DNA of 64,000 nucleotides from Trichoplax sp. H2 (taxonomy: Eukaryota > Placozoa > Uniplacotomia > Trichoplacea): positions 186,001 to 250,000 of the forward strand of contig NOWV01000007.1 of NCBI GenBank assembly GCA_003344405.1. Direction: 5' to 3'. Every line of letters starts with the position of its first letter. Within the stretch, counting starts at the first letter, position 1. Positions 39,301 through 62,191 of this stretch are shown in pieces. The notes below the pieces were generated by a model that was not told the origin of the DNA, did not search any database, and saw only the letters and a list, made by a program, of their open reading frames with translations. Both the position numbers and the translations under genes were made by a program.

Positions 39301-40795
39301 TTACGACTACCCTCACCGATCTGGTAAAAATGGGGACCTACCAAGCACAGGTTTTTATTTTATAATTTCAGCCAAAAATTTTTATTGGTACCATATCATC
39401 GATTCATATTTTCTTGAAAGTATAACTGAACACTTAACTTATAATTATTATGTCTGCAAAGATACTCTTACATTAATTATTGCATGTGCGTATATAATTT
39501 TTTGGCGTTTTATTTAGGTGGAGATATTTTTGTACATGCCAAGAGTAACAGTAGAGGAGGTCTTTACGAGCTAGCACAGGCGGTATTGAAAAATTTACCG
39601 GAAGGCTCGGTTGAAAATGTTGAAGAAGTATACGGATTTGTTTACAAGAATGGCAGGGACTTATCTGGTTTCATTGATGGTAAGACTTGCGTACCCAGTG
39701 TGGTAGATATGCAGACTTATACTAATAGTCCCATACAAACTATGCGATTGACAAAATCGAAGAAAATAGTTTTTTCTGCAGCAATGATCTTCTAGAATAC
39801 ATTGTAATAGCTATGTTGCAGTATATGAGAAAATACGTATATATACGATATCTTAATGCATTGCAATATATATATTAAAGCTAATATAACTCGTCAATTT
39901 AATCGAATAACCCTAACCCTAACCCTAATACTTCTAAATAACTTTCATATCTGTAAATTCTTTAGTTATAGTCAGTCAATTTTGTTAAAGCATTGACAAA
40001 TAGTTTCTGCTGGAACACTGTACTTACGTACTAAACCATCTTAATTTCTAAATCTCAAGGAACTGAAAATCCAGCGGATGACGAAAGCCGTACAGAAGTC
40101 GCTATCAACAAGGAAACAGGCGGAAGTTATCTTGTATATATATATTCATAATTATAATTACCTATATTAATATAGAAGATTAATTACTGCCCCCTAGTTT
40201 ATACTCGAAGTTAAGCATTCTTATTTCACATTAATACTCTGTCTTGCGTAGCATGTTACCGTTTGCACAAAATTCTCACATTTAATTTATTGCATGGGAT
40301 AGATTACTCAACGTTGGATACACAAATTTAATGTTATCAATAATACGAAAGGTTAGCATCCTAACGTGTAGATTATAAGGCATTGTTGATACCACAGTAA
40401 GAGTTGCTCACATTTACTTATTGTTAATAATTTTGATATATTAACTAGTGAGTACAATGGAAAATTGGGTTGGCCGTAATATAGATGATAGCACTGAACA
40501 AAGACGAAAATCAGTAACATCGCATGTTGCTCGGATGACCAATGGCTCACAGTTTAACGCAGCTAAACCTTACCAGATTGTCCGCCAATCTCAACCTTAC
40601 GGATTGAGCTCAAAAGAATCCGGACTCTTCTTTATAGCGTATGCTGCATCTCCGAAAAATTTTGAATATATGTTAGGGCGCATGGTTGGTGAAGGCCGAG
40701 ACAATTTATCTGATGATATTATGTTGCTTACCAAATGTGTTACTGGAACTTATTGGTACGCACCTTCCTTGTCCGAATTAGCCAAGCTAAAGTGA
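36380..40795 (+). CDS. DyP-type (YfeX-like) heme peroxidase with mitochondrial-type N-terminus (376 aa, 8 exons)
   Basis: Exons: 36380-36437, 38267-38442, 38912-39103, 39278-39350, 39518-39679, 40060-40133, 40303-40351, 40449-40795; all phases agree. Residues 1-78 are an extension absent from bacterial YfeX: an Arg-rich, acid-free start (MQSVLRLRTAVRLGRNL), then a hydrophobic segment (about 45-60, VIIGTAVGLCAGGLLY) and a basic RRK. This looks like a mitochondrial presequence with a membrane anchor (inference). From about residue 79 the protein follows the DyP fold: AGVAFGPSF; GDIFVHAKS; the hallmark FIDGTENP with catalytic Asp 220; GGSYL then QRW; VGRN; SHVAR with the likely heme-ligand His 287; IVRQSQPYG with Arg 307; GLFFIAYA; and the C-terminal VTGTYWYAPSL. 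DyP enzymes oxidise substrates with hydrogen peroxide. The link between exons 1-2 and the peroxidase exons rests on matching phases and on no other start being needed. Confidence 0.92.
36438..38266 (+). other. First intron of the DyP peroxidase gene
   Basis: A 1.8-kb intron (GTACGT donor, TTATAG acceptor). No coding exon is supported on either strand. It contains a few isolated CTGTA/TACAG motifs, for example 37015-37040, 37478-37492 and 37840-37857. Confidence 0.55.
39909..39929. repeat. Interstitial telomeric repeat, (CCCTAA)n
   Basis: About three and a half tandem CCCTAA units (complement of TTAGGG) sit inside intron 5 of the DyP peroxidase gene. This is the standard animal telomere unit and is far from any visible chromosome end. 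Confidence 0.9.
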
Positions 40796-40989
40796 AGCTT
40801 TTAGGTTTAATTACAGTCACATTAGCTATCTATAGTGCGTGCAGACGCAGCATTATAAAGAAATTCAGCCATTTAGGATTCCTTACATCTTTGATAAAGT
40901 AGAGTAAACACTTTTATAGGAAGCTTTTTTTGGTAATGCTATCGTAACCATTTGTTAGCGCTATTTCTGAAAGTTATTGCTCAAAGTAG

Positions 40990-40995
40990 AATAAA
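40990..40995 (+). promoter_or_regulatory. Candidate polyadenylation signal for the DyP peroxidase
   Basis: An AATAAA hexamer about 195 bp after the stop codon, followed within 10 bp by an A-run. Placement supports it; the hexamer alone is weak evidence. Confidence 0.4.
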
Positions 40996-42198
40996 CCTTT
41001 AAAAAAAAAAATTTGGGGGACGATTTTGACTCAATTATGCCTTGGCTAGATAGGAAAATAAATTACTGGTATTATGGATTAATCTGAGTGAATATACTGT
41101 ATCGTCTAATTGAATATAGGCGTACACGTATAGTGCAACTCATACACTTCACTAAGTATTGTTGAAATTTTAACTCAAATGCGAAACGTTCACGTGCGAT
41201 AATGTGATTAAACCGATAATACAGCACAGACAAAAATATTTATCATAATTTATTAATATAATACAGTATATTACGAGGCATTCGATGTTTTAAATGGCAA
41301 AGGGCCTTTATCAATAGCAGTGAATAACATTTGTGCACATAAAAGAATGGTAGGAAGTACATAATTATCTATAAATAGGTAAAAATATAGCGGTTAATGT
41401 GCCATTCCTTGCATAAAAATAGAAATTAATAGTAAAAAATTTTAAATTTTACTGGCCATTACAATAATTTTCTGTCAACAATAATATATGCACTGTACTA
41501 TATATATATATATACTCGTATATATCTAGTAGTTCTGGCATCAATTTTCATTTTTTAGATTTCAACCCTCGCGTGATAGATTTTCTTTAAGCTTGAAATG
41601 GTTAACAAGAGCTGTCATGAATTTCTTGACGTAATCATACTTTGCATGGTATAGAAAGTGAAAAGGTTGCCATTTACTTCATGGTACCAATTTTATCATT
41701 ACTATGTGATGAAGGATTAGGTACTGCTAGCATTCTTAGCTATAAATGGTTTATCTTGGTTCAGCAGTTCCGATGTTTTGCCTACCATTATGAACAATAA
41801 ATGAAAGCAATATTAAAATGTAGTGCTATGGTAGCGTACAGTTTATATAATTATTAAATGTTTATAAAATAGATCCCGAACCATTAAATTATCTTGTCAA
41901 TACTACTCGAGATAGGCGATATCAAAGATTTGATTATGTAACCTATATCAAGTAATATCCACTGCCTCACGTAATGTGTTCGTTGTGCTACGAAATAGGT
42001 TATCTAGCAGCTATAATCGCCGGAGTGTTACAGTACAGGTCGACGGGTTATAAAGAGTAGTTCTGATAGATAACTTCGCTACGTTGGAAATTGCTGACAA
42101 AGTCATCCAGACACTACAAAGGTCGCTATCATCAAAACAGATTCTATATAGGATTACTATTGGTGATAATCACTGCAATCATAGCGCATCCTCCATAA

Positions 42199-42204
42199 TT
42201 TATT
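42199..42204 (-). promoter_or_regulatory. Candidate polyadenylation signal for the CEP295-like gene
   Basis: TTTATT on the plus strand (AATAAA on the coding strand) lies about 60 bp beyond the predicted stop codon at 42266-42268. It supports the gene ending close to here. Confidence 0.4.
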
Positions 42205-42265
42205 TATACGCTGATAATACTTCATTATATTTAGGCGTCATTATCTCAGCTTAATTTATCGATGT

Positions 42266-45200
42266 TTACCTTTTTTTCTTCAAACCTTTTAACCTGGATG
42301 TAGAATTTTTAACAAAACCTTTCTTCCTTCTTAGAAATGCATCCTGTAAAGTAACTTCTTTTGCGTTAGTGTCTCCCTCTTCGTGGCTACTAGGCTCAGA
42401 GGTGGCATCCCAGGGTGTATCTTTTTCTTGTAAAAATTTCCGAAAAGGCTGCATATCATTATATTCGTTTAACATGATACTATAATCAGCATCATCAACT
42501 TCATTCGTTGTGAACTCAGTGTTGTTATTTTCCGCATGTTCATATTCCAGATGTTGAGTCTGCTTTGCAGGTTCGCTTTCTTCACCATGCCAATCACCAT
42601 AAATTATCAATGGTCGCTCTTCTAAATTCTCATTTTTAGCTAACAGCGTACTGCTTGATTCGTCTGTATGTACATCAGAGCTATAATTGTTCTTAGAATT
42701 ATTTGACAATACTTTTGTAGTAGATCCTTCAGCAGTTTGATTGTCTTCTACCATTTTTGTAGTATTTGTTGAAATAGCATTGCGACTTACATTTGTGTCA
42801 GCAGGATCTAGGCTATTTAAAGGGTAGGAGGAAAACACACCGCCAAATGAAATTTGAATATCAGTCAAAGCGTCTGTATTTAGATTTTCTCGTAGGTGTT
42901 TCGTTGACGCATGCTCAGACTCTGAGCTTGGGCTAGTTTCACTTGACATTGTATAGGAACTAAGTCTTGCTTCTGGCTCAAGTTGTAAATCGGCATTCAA
43001 ATCCTCTATTTCCTCTGAAAGTTCTTGCAATTGCGGTTGTTGGTGCTGATTGTCATCTAAAGTGGTACTATTTTCATTGTTGGCATTATAAGCGGATATT
43101 ATTTGCATTGCTGGTGAAGATAGGTTACCGTCGTTCGATAGTTTATTTAAATTATCTATCATTATTTCTTTGTTTTTTATTTTACTATCGTCATCAAGGG
43201 CGTCAAGTGAAAAATGACCACCTAAATCAGATTCCTCTTCTTCCTCTGGAACAGGGGATAACATGAAGCCATAGTTATCGCTAGTGATATCCTGACTTGT
43301 ACTGGAGGGATTGTGGTGTTTTATGTTTATTTCGTGCCTGTAGGTAGAATTTAATTCTTCTCCAAGTCTTTGAAGCTGAATTTTATTATCACTATCATTC
43401 ACATTATTGCGATCCGATAAATTGACGTTGTTATAATAATTGGATATATTATCATTTGCTAATGGCACAGCAGGATCGAGCAACGGCTCATGTTCATTAA
43501 CTGCATCTTCGACGATAAATTCATCAAACCATGCTTTCGATGAGTCTGTCTGTTTTTTGCTTTCAACATCATTTCTAAGGTTGCCATCAGCTACAACATT
43601 TTTGTCCCTTAATCCTTTTTCTTGGTTGTACAAAAGGCGCTGATGTTCTAGCTGATATTTTAAATCTTCGAGTTCCTTCTTCTCAGTAAATAGCTTAGCT
43701 TCTAACTCTGCGATGTTACTCGATCTTGTAGTTACAGAATTATTCAACGGAATTCGATCGGAACCTAGAATTTTATACCGTCCATTCGTGACGCTGCTAT
43801 TCAATATACTTTCTTGGTACTGTTTCACTTTGTCACTAGTAATTACTAGGCTACTATTTTCTCTTTCAATATCGTTACAAGTAGTATCTGTAACGCTTGA
43901 AATAATAGCGCCTCCTACGTCATCTACATCAGAATTCTTCTTTTGCTCTAATAGCTTCTGTTGTGCCCACTGCCTTTGATCTTCCTTAATATCTGTTTCT
44001 ACCTGACTGTCAGGTTTATTCGTTTCAAGCAATTTTTCTCGTGCATGAAATCTTTGTTGCTGCAAACTGTCGCTTTCATCTTGCGTAATTTGCCTAAGAC
44101 CAGAAATGATTTCGGAATCTCGCTCTTGTTCTTGCAGCAATTTCTGTCGTGCCCACAGTTGCTGTTGTTCTTCGATATCTTTCTGTAGTTGCCTTTGCTG
44201 CTGTTCCAACGCAAGATTACGAGATTGTATTTCTAAAAGTTTCTTTTGTAAATCTTCCTGCGCTTGCTCTTGCTTTTCAACAGTCAAGGTACCTGATTCA
44301 GGCTTTTTATCTTGCATAGACAGCCTATCAATCTTAATCTTATAATCGGACTCAGCTATGAAATAAGAAATTTTAATTTAGCAAGTAAATACGGGTATAG
44401 CAAAGTCTCCATGTTTAATTAATCATCATTATTAATCCTTTATCATACTTTTGTCATCTTCAGTAGACTCTTCAATACCCTCTTCGGCGTCGTCAGTACT
44501 TCCAGTAATGACTGCAGCGTCTCTTTTGATTTCATTAAGCCTTTCAGTTTCTTCGGTGATTTCATTTTTTGGTTTACTAGGGTATACTGGTGAGGAGTGT
44601 GTGTTTTCATTCTCAGGATCTGTGTTTCTAGATATATTTCTACAGTACATAGTAAGTAACGTTATTTATCAAAATAAATTTTTTCACTTACTCTAACTTT
44701 TACACCAAAATCCTTTACATTATATCATAATATCGATTAATAAGTAAGCTATACGTTGCAGGTTACGCAACAAACTCTTAACGTGCCTATTTTGAATATT
44801 TTCCGATGGGATATTTTCCGTTGACTTTGCTATAGTAAGTTCAAAGTTGTTAAAATTAAAATCGAAACGTAATTAGCGCGATAATTATACGCTACAGTTG
44901 AGAATAATTTTACATTTAATAATAATGATAATAATCTAGCGTAAATTTTTCCGAAAACAACTTGCAGCAGTTGATTATATTATATTAATGTGTATAGCTT
45001 ACTCTTGGAGTCGATACTGCTTAGTGATTCTCTTTGAAGACGAATTTTTTCTAGTAGCTTTTTCATTGGATCGGTTTGATCCACTATCAAGAAACGAAGT
45101 AAAAACTTAATTATTAATGCTGTTAAAACTGTCGCGGTAACAATTATAAATTATTTTGGCTTCTGATACAGAGCTAAGTTTAATTATCGTACGCCACATT

Positions 45201-48200
45201 ACGCAAATATTTTATAAACTAAATTACACTTTACACACTTTCAGTATTTTCCTTCAAGTCACACATCTCGTTCTCATTGATTTCTTGTGTATCCTCACTA
45301 TCCTGCCTAGAACAGCCTGAATTATCATTTTGCTGTAAAACATTAAAACAATACAAAAATGATCTGGTTAAGAATAGTTTCTCAACTTACAAGTCTGCTG
45401 TTAGTGATACGATTATAATTATAAATTAACAACTGCATTTTAGCTAAAATTAAATGCCACACATTAATACCTGCAAGTCATTTTCAACGTGTTCTTTATC
45501 TAAGGTAAAAGAAAAGAGAATTTTTTTTTATTGTTTAAAGCAACGCTGTTTGCGATTGATAAACTTTTTATTGCATTGAGACAAATTGATACCTACCAAG
45601 ATTCTCACTGATTGAAGAATCAGACTTAAATTTCGATAGTAAGCGATCGTCTCCTAAATCTACGAATAATTTTGCCACTGGTTAACAAATGATATGGTAT
45701 ACTAACAGCTAATAGTCAGTAACAAGAGTGTTTAATTACCAATGTCTGCAGAAAACAGATCTTCAAATTGCTCTTCTAATTTTGCTTGCTTATCTGCATC
45801 ATCTTCAATCTTATGATTTAAAGGTTGAAATATATTGACCTATAATGATAAATTACGGAAAGTATCATCCTGTACATAGACTATTATATAACAGTTATAT
45901 TCGAGAATATACATATTAACATGCTTACAGGTAAATTCGAGACAGCATTTTGTCTTCTTTGTCTATCCAAGAGATCATATTCTTGCAGCTCTGATATTAG
46001 GTCGTCGTAATCCTAGCCATACAAGTAGATTTTAAACGGCTATACGTAATGTAGCTTTATCATGATTTTTATCATATGTCATTCCTCATTGTACCTGCTG
46101 TAAAAGTACTTTCGTTCTAGCACTATGATATCGCAGTCGTGCTTTCTCATTGTATTCGTGTCGAGCTTTCTCTTTTTCCTAAATTTACAAATACACACAT
46201 GATTGAAAATATTTCTTGGAAGACAGCATATAGTAATTTTAAATAAATCGTACTTTCTTTAGGAGCTCCATTCGTGTACTTTCCAGTTCAGCAGCACGCA
46301 TTGCATTTTCCTAAGTGGCCATTAGTAAAAATCAATTCGTTAACTTGGGACAATGTCTTTTTAGTATATACCCATATCTATATCGATCGAAATAGTTCTT
46401 ATGGTGTACCTGGTCAGGGTTAAATGTTTCTCTTTCAATGTAACGTTCAGGCAGATGATAACGTGTTGAGGCATAGCCCTGTACGTTAGTCAATTGTATA
46501 CTGTTTCCTAAGCAAAAGAACCTGTTTGATTAAAACTTCAAAATAGATGTAATAAGTCTGTAATTATGGGTAAAATTAATTACCTTTAGAGTGTGCAGTC
46601 AGATTCTAGATGCGAAACAATTCAGAATCAGTGCATGCAGTATAAAGATTAATAGAATGGCAATTACGAGTACGTTAAGGTGATGTTCAAATAGTACCCA
46701 TACTGATTAAATATATATTACGTATATACGAAAATATGGCATACCAAAATTAGCTCAGACGTAGCAGGCTCTATCTTTTTCATCGAATCAGCCAGTTGAC
46801 GCTGCTTTTCAACGATTCCTTTTCTAAAAGGTTTTAAAATTTTTACGGTTGTAAGTACCAACCGGTAATGGAATCATAAAATTTTTGAACATTTTATTTT
46901 TCATACATACTTGGCTTCAGAACGTCGAGATTCTTCTTCTGCAGTAGATGTTTTAATTTCTTGTATCTAATCGCAATTATTGTATGAACGATACATTTAA
47001 TATAAAGCCGTTCTGGCAGGGATAGTAAAAATTTGCTCTTGAATTACCTGTTGAAGCGCTTTTTTGTGCCTAATTAATGCCCTATATTGTATGTTAATAA
47101 CGCATTTGGGGTATATTAGGTAAAAAGTAATTTATCGTCATAAAAGATTGAATTACGTATCAGAGAAAGCAGTATATCTTGACTTTAAGACTGATTGTCA
47201 TACCGAGCCTTTGCATCAGATGAAACTTGCTTCGGTTCAGCTGTTACCACCTAATTTAATAAAATCTATGTTAGCAAAGCATTTAATTCACTACATAAAT
47301 TATACTATTCTTGATGTTAAAAATTTGTTTTTGTAATTTCGTGACATTAGAAAAAAATGGATATGGAATGAGGATTAATATATACGGCTGCATAACATAC
47401 GTAGTATAGCATATTGTCAGCAATTCTTTAATGTCTGTTAGTATAATAGCTAAGCATAAAAGTAACTTATCAATTATCGAGCGTTTTACCTGAGTAGCCA
47501 TGTTATGTCCATGACCTACGTTACTTAAACTATTTTGATATGTACGCTTTATTATATCTAGTTTCACGTCTTGTTCTTTCTGATATTTGGCCTAGAAATC
47601 AGTAGTAATGCCAAGACAACGTTAAGACATCATTTTTGCAAGATATTTCTTATTAAATATTCTGTACACAGTATTGCGATAGAGCAGAAGTCACATGAAG
47701 TGATCCTAAATCTAAATATAATTGCAGCTTTGTCATCACTGTGTAGAGGCCTTCAAATTGTATAACATATACTGGCACAATCCGCAGTTATCTTTAGCAA
47801 GGTGTATAGCAAAAAGAAAAATACTACCTGTACTAGAAATCGACTGCAGTATTACAGTTTTACTAAAAGGTATTTCGGTGCAAAAATGCAGTCATTAGTG
47901 GAAAAGAATAGTAAGCCAATTTTTAAGCTATTAAGGAGATATTTTAAATTTTTGCTTACTTGTAAAATTTATTACTAATCCTGTCGGTAATACCACTAGC
48001 TAATACTGTAGATTAACATTGAACAGTCTGCCTGTATACTTTCATTACAGTACTGTACTGTATAATATATATCGTATACTCGTAGTTTAGCAAAAGTACA
48101 GTTCAGTAAGTGGATAATGTAATCGTAGCGCATTTATTAGTAGTATCTCGTAAAAGATGGTATAAAATTGTCGAGAAATACAATGCATTATTGCAAGTAT

Positions 48201-48998
48201 GATACTATAAATACGCTATTAATGAAGTAACCTGTATATGTTTTGTTATCAGTTCAATTTCATTATCACGCCGTTCTTGAAACTTTTTTCTTAACTGAGA
48301 AGCAATTCTTTTCTCTTGTTGGCGTACCTAAAATGAATCCTAGTTAGCAATGCCGTCATGATGAAACGGAGACACTATGTAATATCAATGATTCGATGTG
48401 AGAGGCGGTATAACAACTGTAAAGTAGTTTTCCTTCATGTCATTATGAAATTAGATTGATCTGTAAACTACATGAAAAGAGAATCAATCCGGTTTAGCTG
48501 TTGTCTAATTAGATAGAGCGGCAACCGTTTTGCCATTATGGAGATTCTACGCAATTTGGTTGCATTTGGTGATTGATTGAAAATGATACGCCTACGTATC
48601 CTGTAGTAAGTCGTACCTGAATTAAGCGTAGTTTTCGTCTTCGCTCTCGTTCGGCTTTTTGGTGTTCAGCCTAGTCAATAGGATTATAATTAATAAGCAA
48701 TTGAGTTATTTATGTTGATTAGCTATGAATGTCAATTTGTCTTGGAATACAGTAATACCATTACTACAGTATAGACGTCAGCGCAAATTGTACAGTATTA
48801 TTGTATTTTTTTTTTGAAGGCAATTTCGAATACTACTACTACAGATTGACAATGATAAGACAATCCTCCATATAGGATATTTCTGAATGAATAAGTTAAG
48901 ACATAAACAAGTTTAAATATCCATGGAGTACTCTTACAGCCTAATTGATAGGTTACCTCTTGAATATGATTGATATATTTCTCATTGGATTTGGTCAT
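42266..48998 (-). CDS. CEP295: CEP295-like centriolar protein (1149 aa, 19 exons)
   Basis: Coding exons, 5' to 3': 48957-48998, 48617-48670, 48232-48327, 47490-47591, 47204-47250, 47048-47081, 46911-46966, 46745-46823, 46410-46478, 46254-46310, 46095-46178, 45929-46012, 45740-45839, 45597-45677, 45471-45499, 45239-45332, 45003-45083, 44449-44619, 42266-44355. All phases agree. CEP295/Ana1 landmarks: ERERRRKLRLIQ then VRQQEKRIA at the N-terminus; YQNSLSNVGHGH (about 82-93); a basic coiled-coil region to about 270; and KKLLEKIRLQRESL (about 377-390). The last exon encodes about 695 residues: Gln-rich coiled coil with repeats of QxWAxQKLLE type, a long acidic Ser/Asn-rich stretch, and a C-terminus (VTLQDAFLRRKK to RLKGLKKKR) resembling the start of an ALMS motif. 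The family builds and matures centrioles. It is much shorter than human CEP295. The start ATG is the last plausible one before the conserved region; the frame is open upstream, so an earlier start is possible. Confidence 0.85.
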
Positions 48999-50893
48999 GT
49001 TGTCATTAATACCAAATAGCGTCCAACCAATGTCAGATCCTGTACAACATTCTAATTGTAGGTATTCTGCCCAATGATCGGGTTCAGAAAAGCTGCAGTA
49101 ACCAAATTTCAACTTTATTAGCCAATACTTGATAAAACCGAAGATATTTTAGATGATGGCGAGGTACTAGTATATCAAAATTCAATGAGATGTGCAATTT
49201 GACTAAATTGAGAGAGAAAACTTTCAGTGAAATTTTTGGCAATGTTTTCAGCTTTACAGTATAGTACAGTGTACAAGGATACTCAGTAGTACAGTACTGT
49301 ACTGTGGCGCAGCTGTAACGGATTGACGGCACTGTACTGAGTCTACTGTATAGAATTTTTTAAAATTGCCCGCGCTGCTAACCGCTTCAGCCCTAAAAGT
49401 AACTCATACAGTATCATGTCATGGTCTTCTTGCAGTCTGCACAGTGTACAGTGTACAGTACTGTGGGTTGAGTTAGTACCGTACACATACTGTACTGTAC
49501 AGTACAGTACAGTACAGTACAGTACAGACTCACCATTGAAAGTTCGTACTGTACTGTACAGTGTACAGACAGCATTGGAGTCTCTCAATTACTGTAGCAA
49601 ACTGTACTGTACTGTATGTTACACCTTGTTTATTACAGTACTTTGCGCTATTTTACAAGCTACAGTTTAAAGCGTACAGTACAATTGAAGATACATGTAC
49701 TGTACAGTACTGTACAGTATGGTGATAAAGGACTCATTGGTGTACAGTAGATGAATTTACTTTTGCAGTGTTTCATTTGTTAAAGAGAATTCAAAACTTT
49801 GTTCTGTGTAGAATGAGATACAAAATTTTTAGACACTTTAGTGGAGCTTTGACTTTTCCATATCCCACTCACCCACCCTTGAAACGAGCAGCGCGGGGGT
49901 ATTTATACACTACTCAGTAGACCTGTCAGAGGTTCGGTTCGGTTCTACAGTACTACAATACAGTACAGTACTGTAGTAAAAGTACTGTACATTACAGTAC
50001 TTTTGTACAGTATACAGTACTGTACACGGTATAAAGTCACTGAACCTCTGGCATGTCTATCAAATGGTAATACTATCTGTTAATTATAAACAAACCCTCA
50101 CATTATCGTAAACCGTCAGCAAAGCGACGGGAGTTTGCACTAGTACTGATTGAATCAAATGGCGACGAATGGGAACTGAAACGGTGCTTATGGACAGTAG
50201 ATGGGTATTTGTACTGAACCGGTTACGAAAATGGTTAACCGATTAGTTCAATAGTGAACTGGTCCTATGTTTGGATGCAGTGAATTATTTTACTCATTAC
50301 ACTGTACCAAGTCCGATATGAAGTGGTGTTGTCTATAGTATATTCAACTCTGAGGTCTAGTGTGCAGTACTGTACAGCAAGATTCACTTCGGTGGCACTA
50401 AGGAAAATAAACTGTGTATGCCGAATGAAGCCCAAAGTACGGACATCCTTCTACCTGTACATATCGATTTTGAACTGGAATGTTCACCCATTGCAACTTT
50501 CAGTTTTCGACGCCATCTTGCCATCCAAGCTAGTCGTACAGTACTTTATTTGGAAATTTACAGTGTACAGTACAGGACTGGTCGTAAAAGAAATACTGTA
50601 CTGTACTGTACAGTACTGTACTGCCTGACCAGTTTTCTACAGTACAGTACTGTACTCTATCTAGTACAGTATATTATACTGTACTTGTACAGTATAATAT
50701 AGTAGAGACCTACTGTACTGTAGTTGACCCCTACAGCGAATGCAGGCGTGCCCTTGAGGCTTTCTTTCATATTGAATCATAATAGCCGTTTACAGACTGT
50801 CTGTACACTACTGTAAATTACAGCTCCATCGATTCCTCCTCCAGCCGGAGCAATCAAGTTGGCGTAAAACATCGTGGAAAAGATTGAAGTAAA
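48999..50893. other. Divergent intergenic region, CEP295-like / ABCC
   Basis: 1.9 kb between two start codons facing away from each other, so it should contain both promoters. No gene is supported. The short open frames rich in Y, C, T, V and Q are repeat translations. Apart from the palindromic array, about 50050-50320 is ordinary sequence. The 5' UTR of the CEP295-like gene may reach about 49100. Confidence 0.6.
49250..50735. repeat. Dense CTGTA/TACAG palindromic pentamer array
   Basis: Second dense cluster, of the same kind as that at 34760-36215. Long examples: 49289-49304, 49440-49463, 49488-49527 (two TACTG units then six TACAG units), 49549-49567, 49697-49719, 49965-50020, 50596-50622, 50640-50655 and 50676-50695. 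Blocks flip orientation and produce perfect palindromes. The array ends about 160 bp before the ABCC start codon. Confidence 0.9.

Positions 50894-62191
<11,298 letters not shown>

Larger units (their letters stand above)
40796..42265. other. Intergenic region between convergent peroxidase and CEP295-like genes
   Basis: 1.5 kb holding two 3' ends. No gene is supported. It contains a short (TA)n tract at about 41500-41513 and candidate polyadenylation signals for both genes. Confidence 0.55.

Noticed and set aside
42967-44345. Plus-strand open frames inside the large last exon of the CEP295-like gene.
   Set aside because: They are antisense shadows. The minus-strand 683-codon frame continues a spliced conserved protein.
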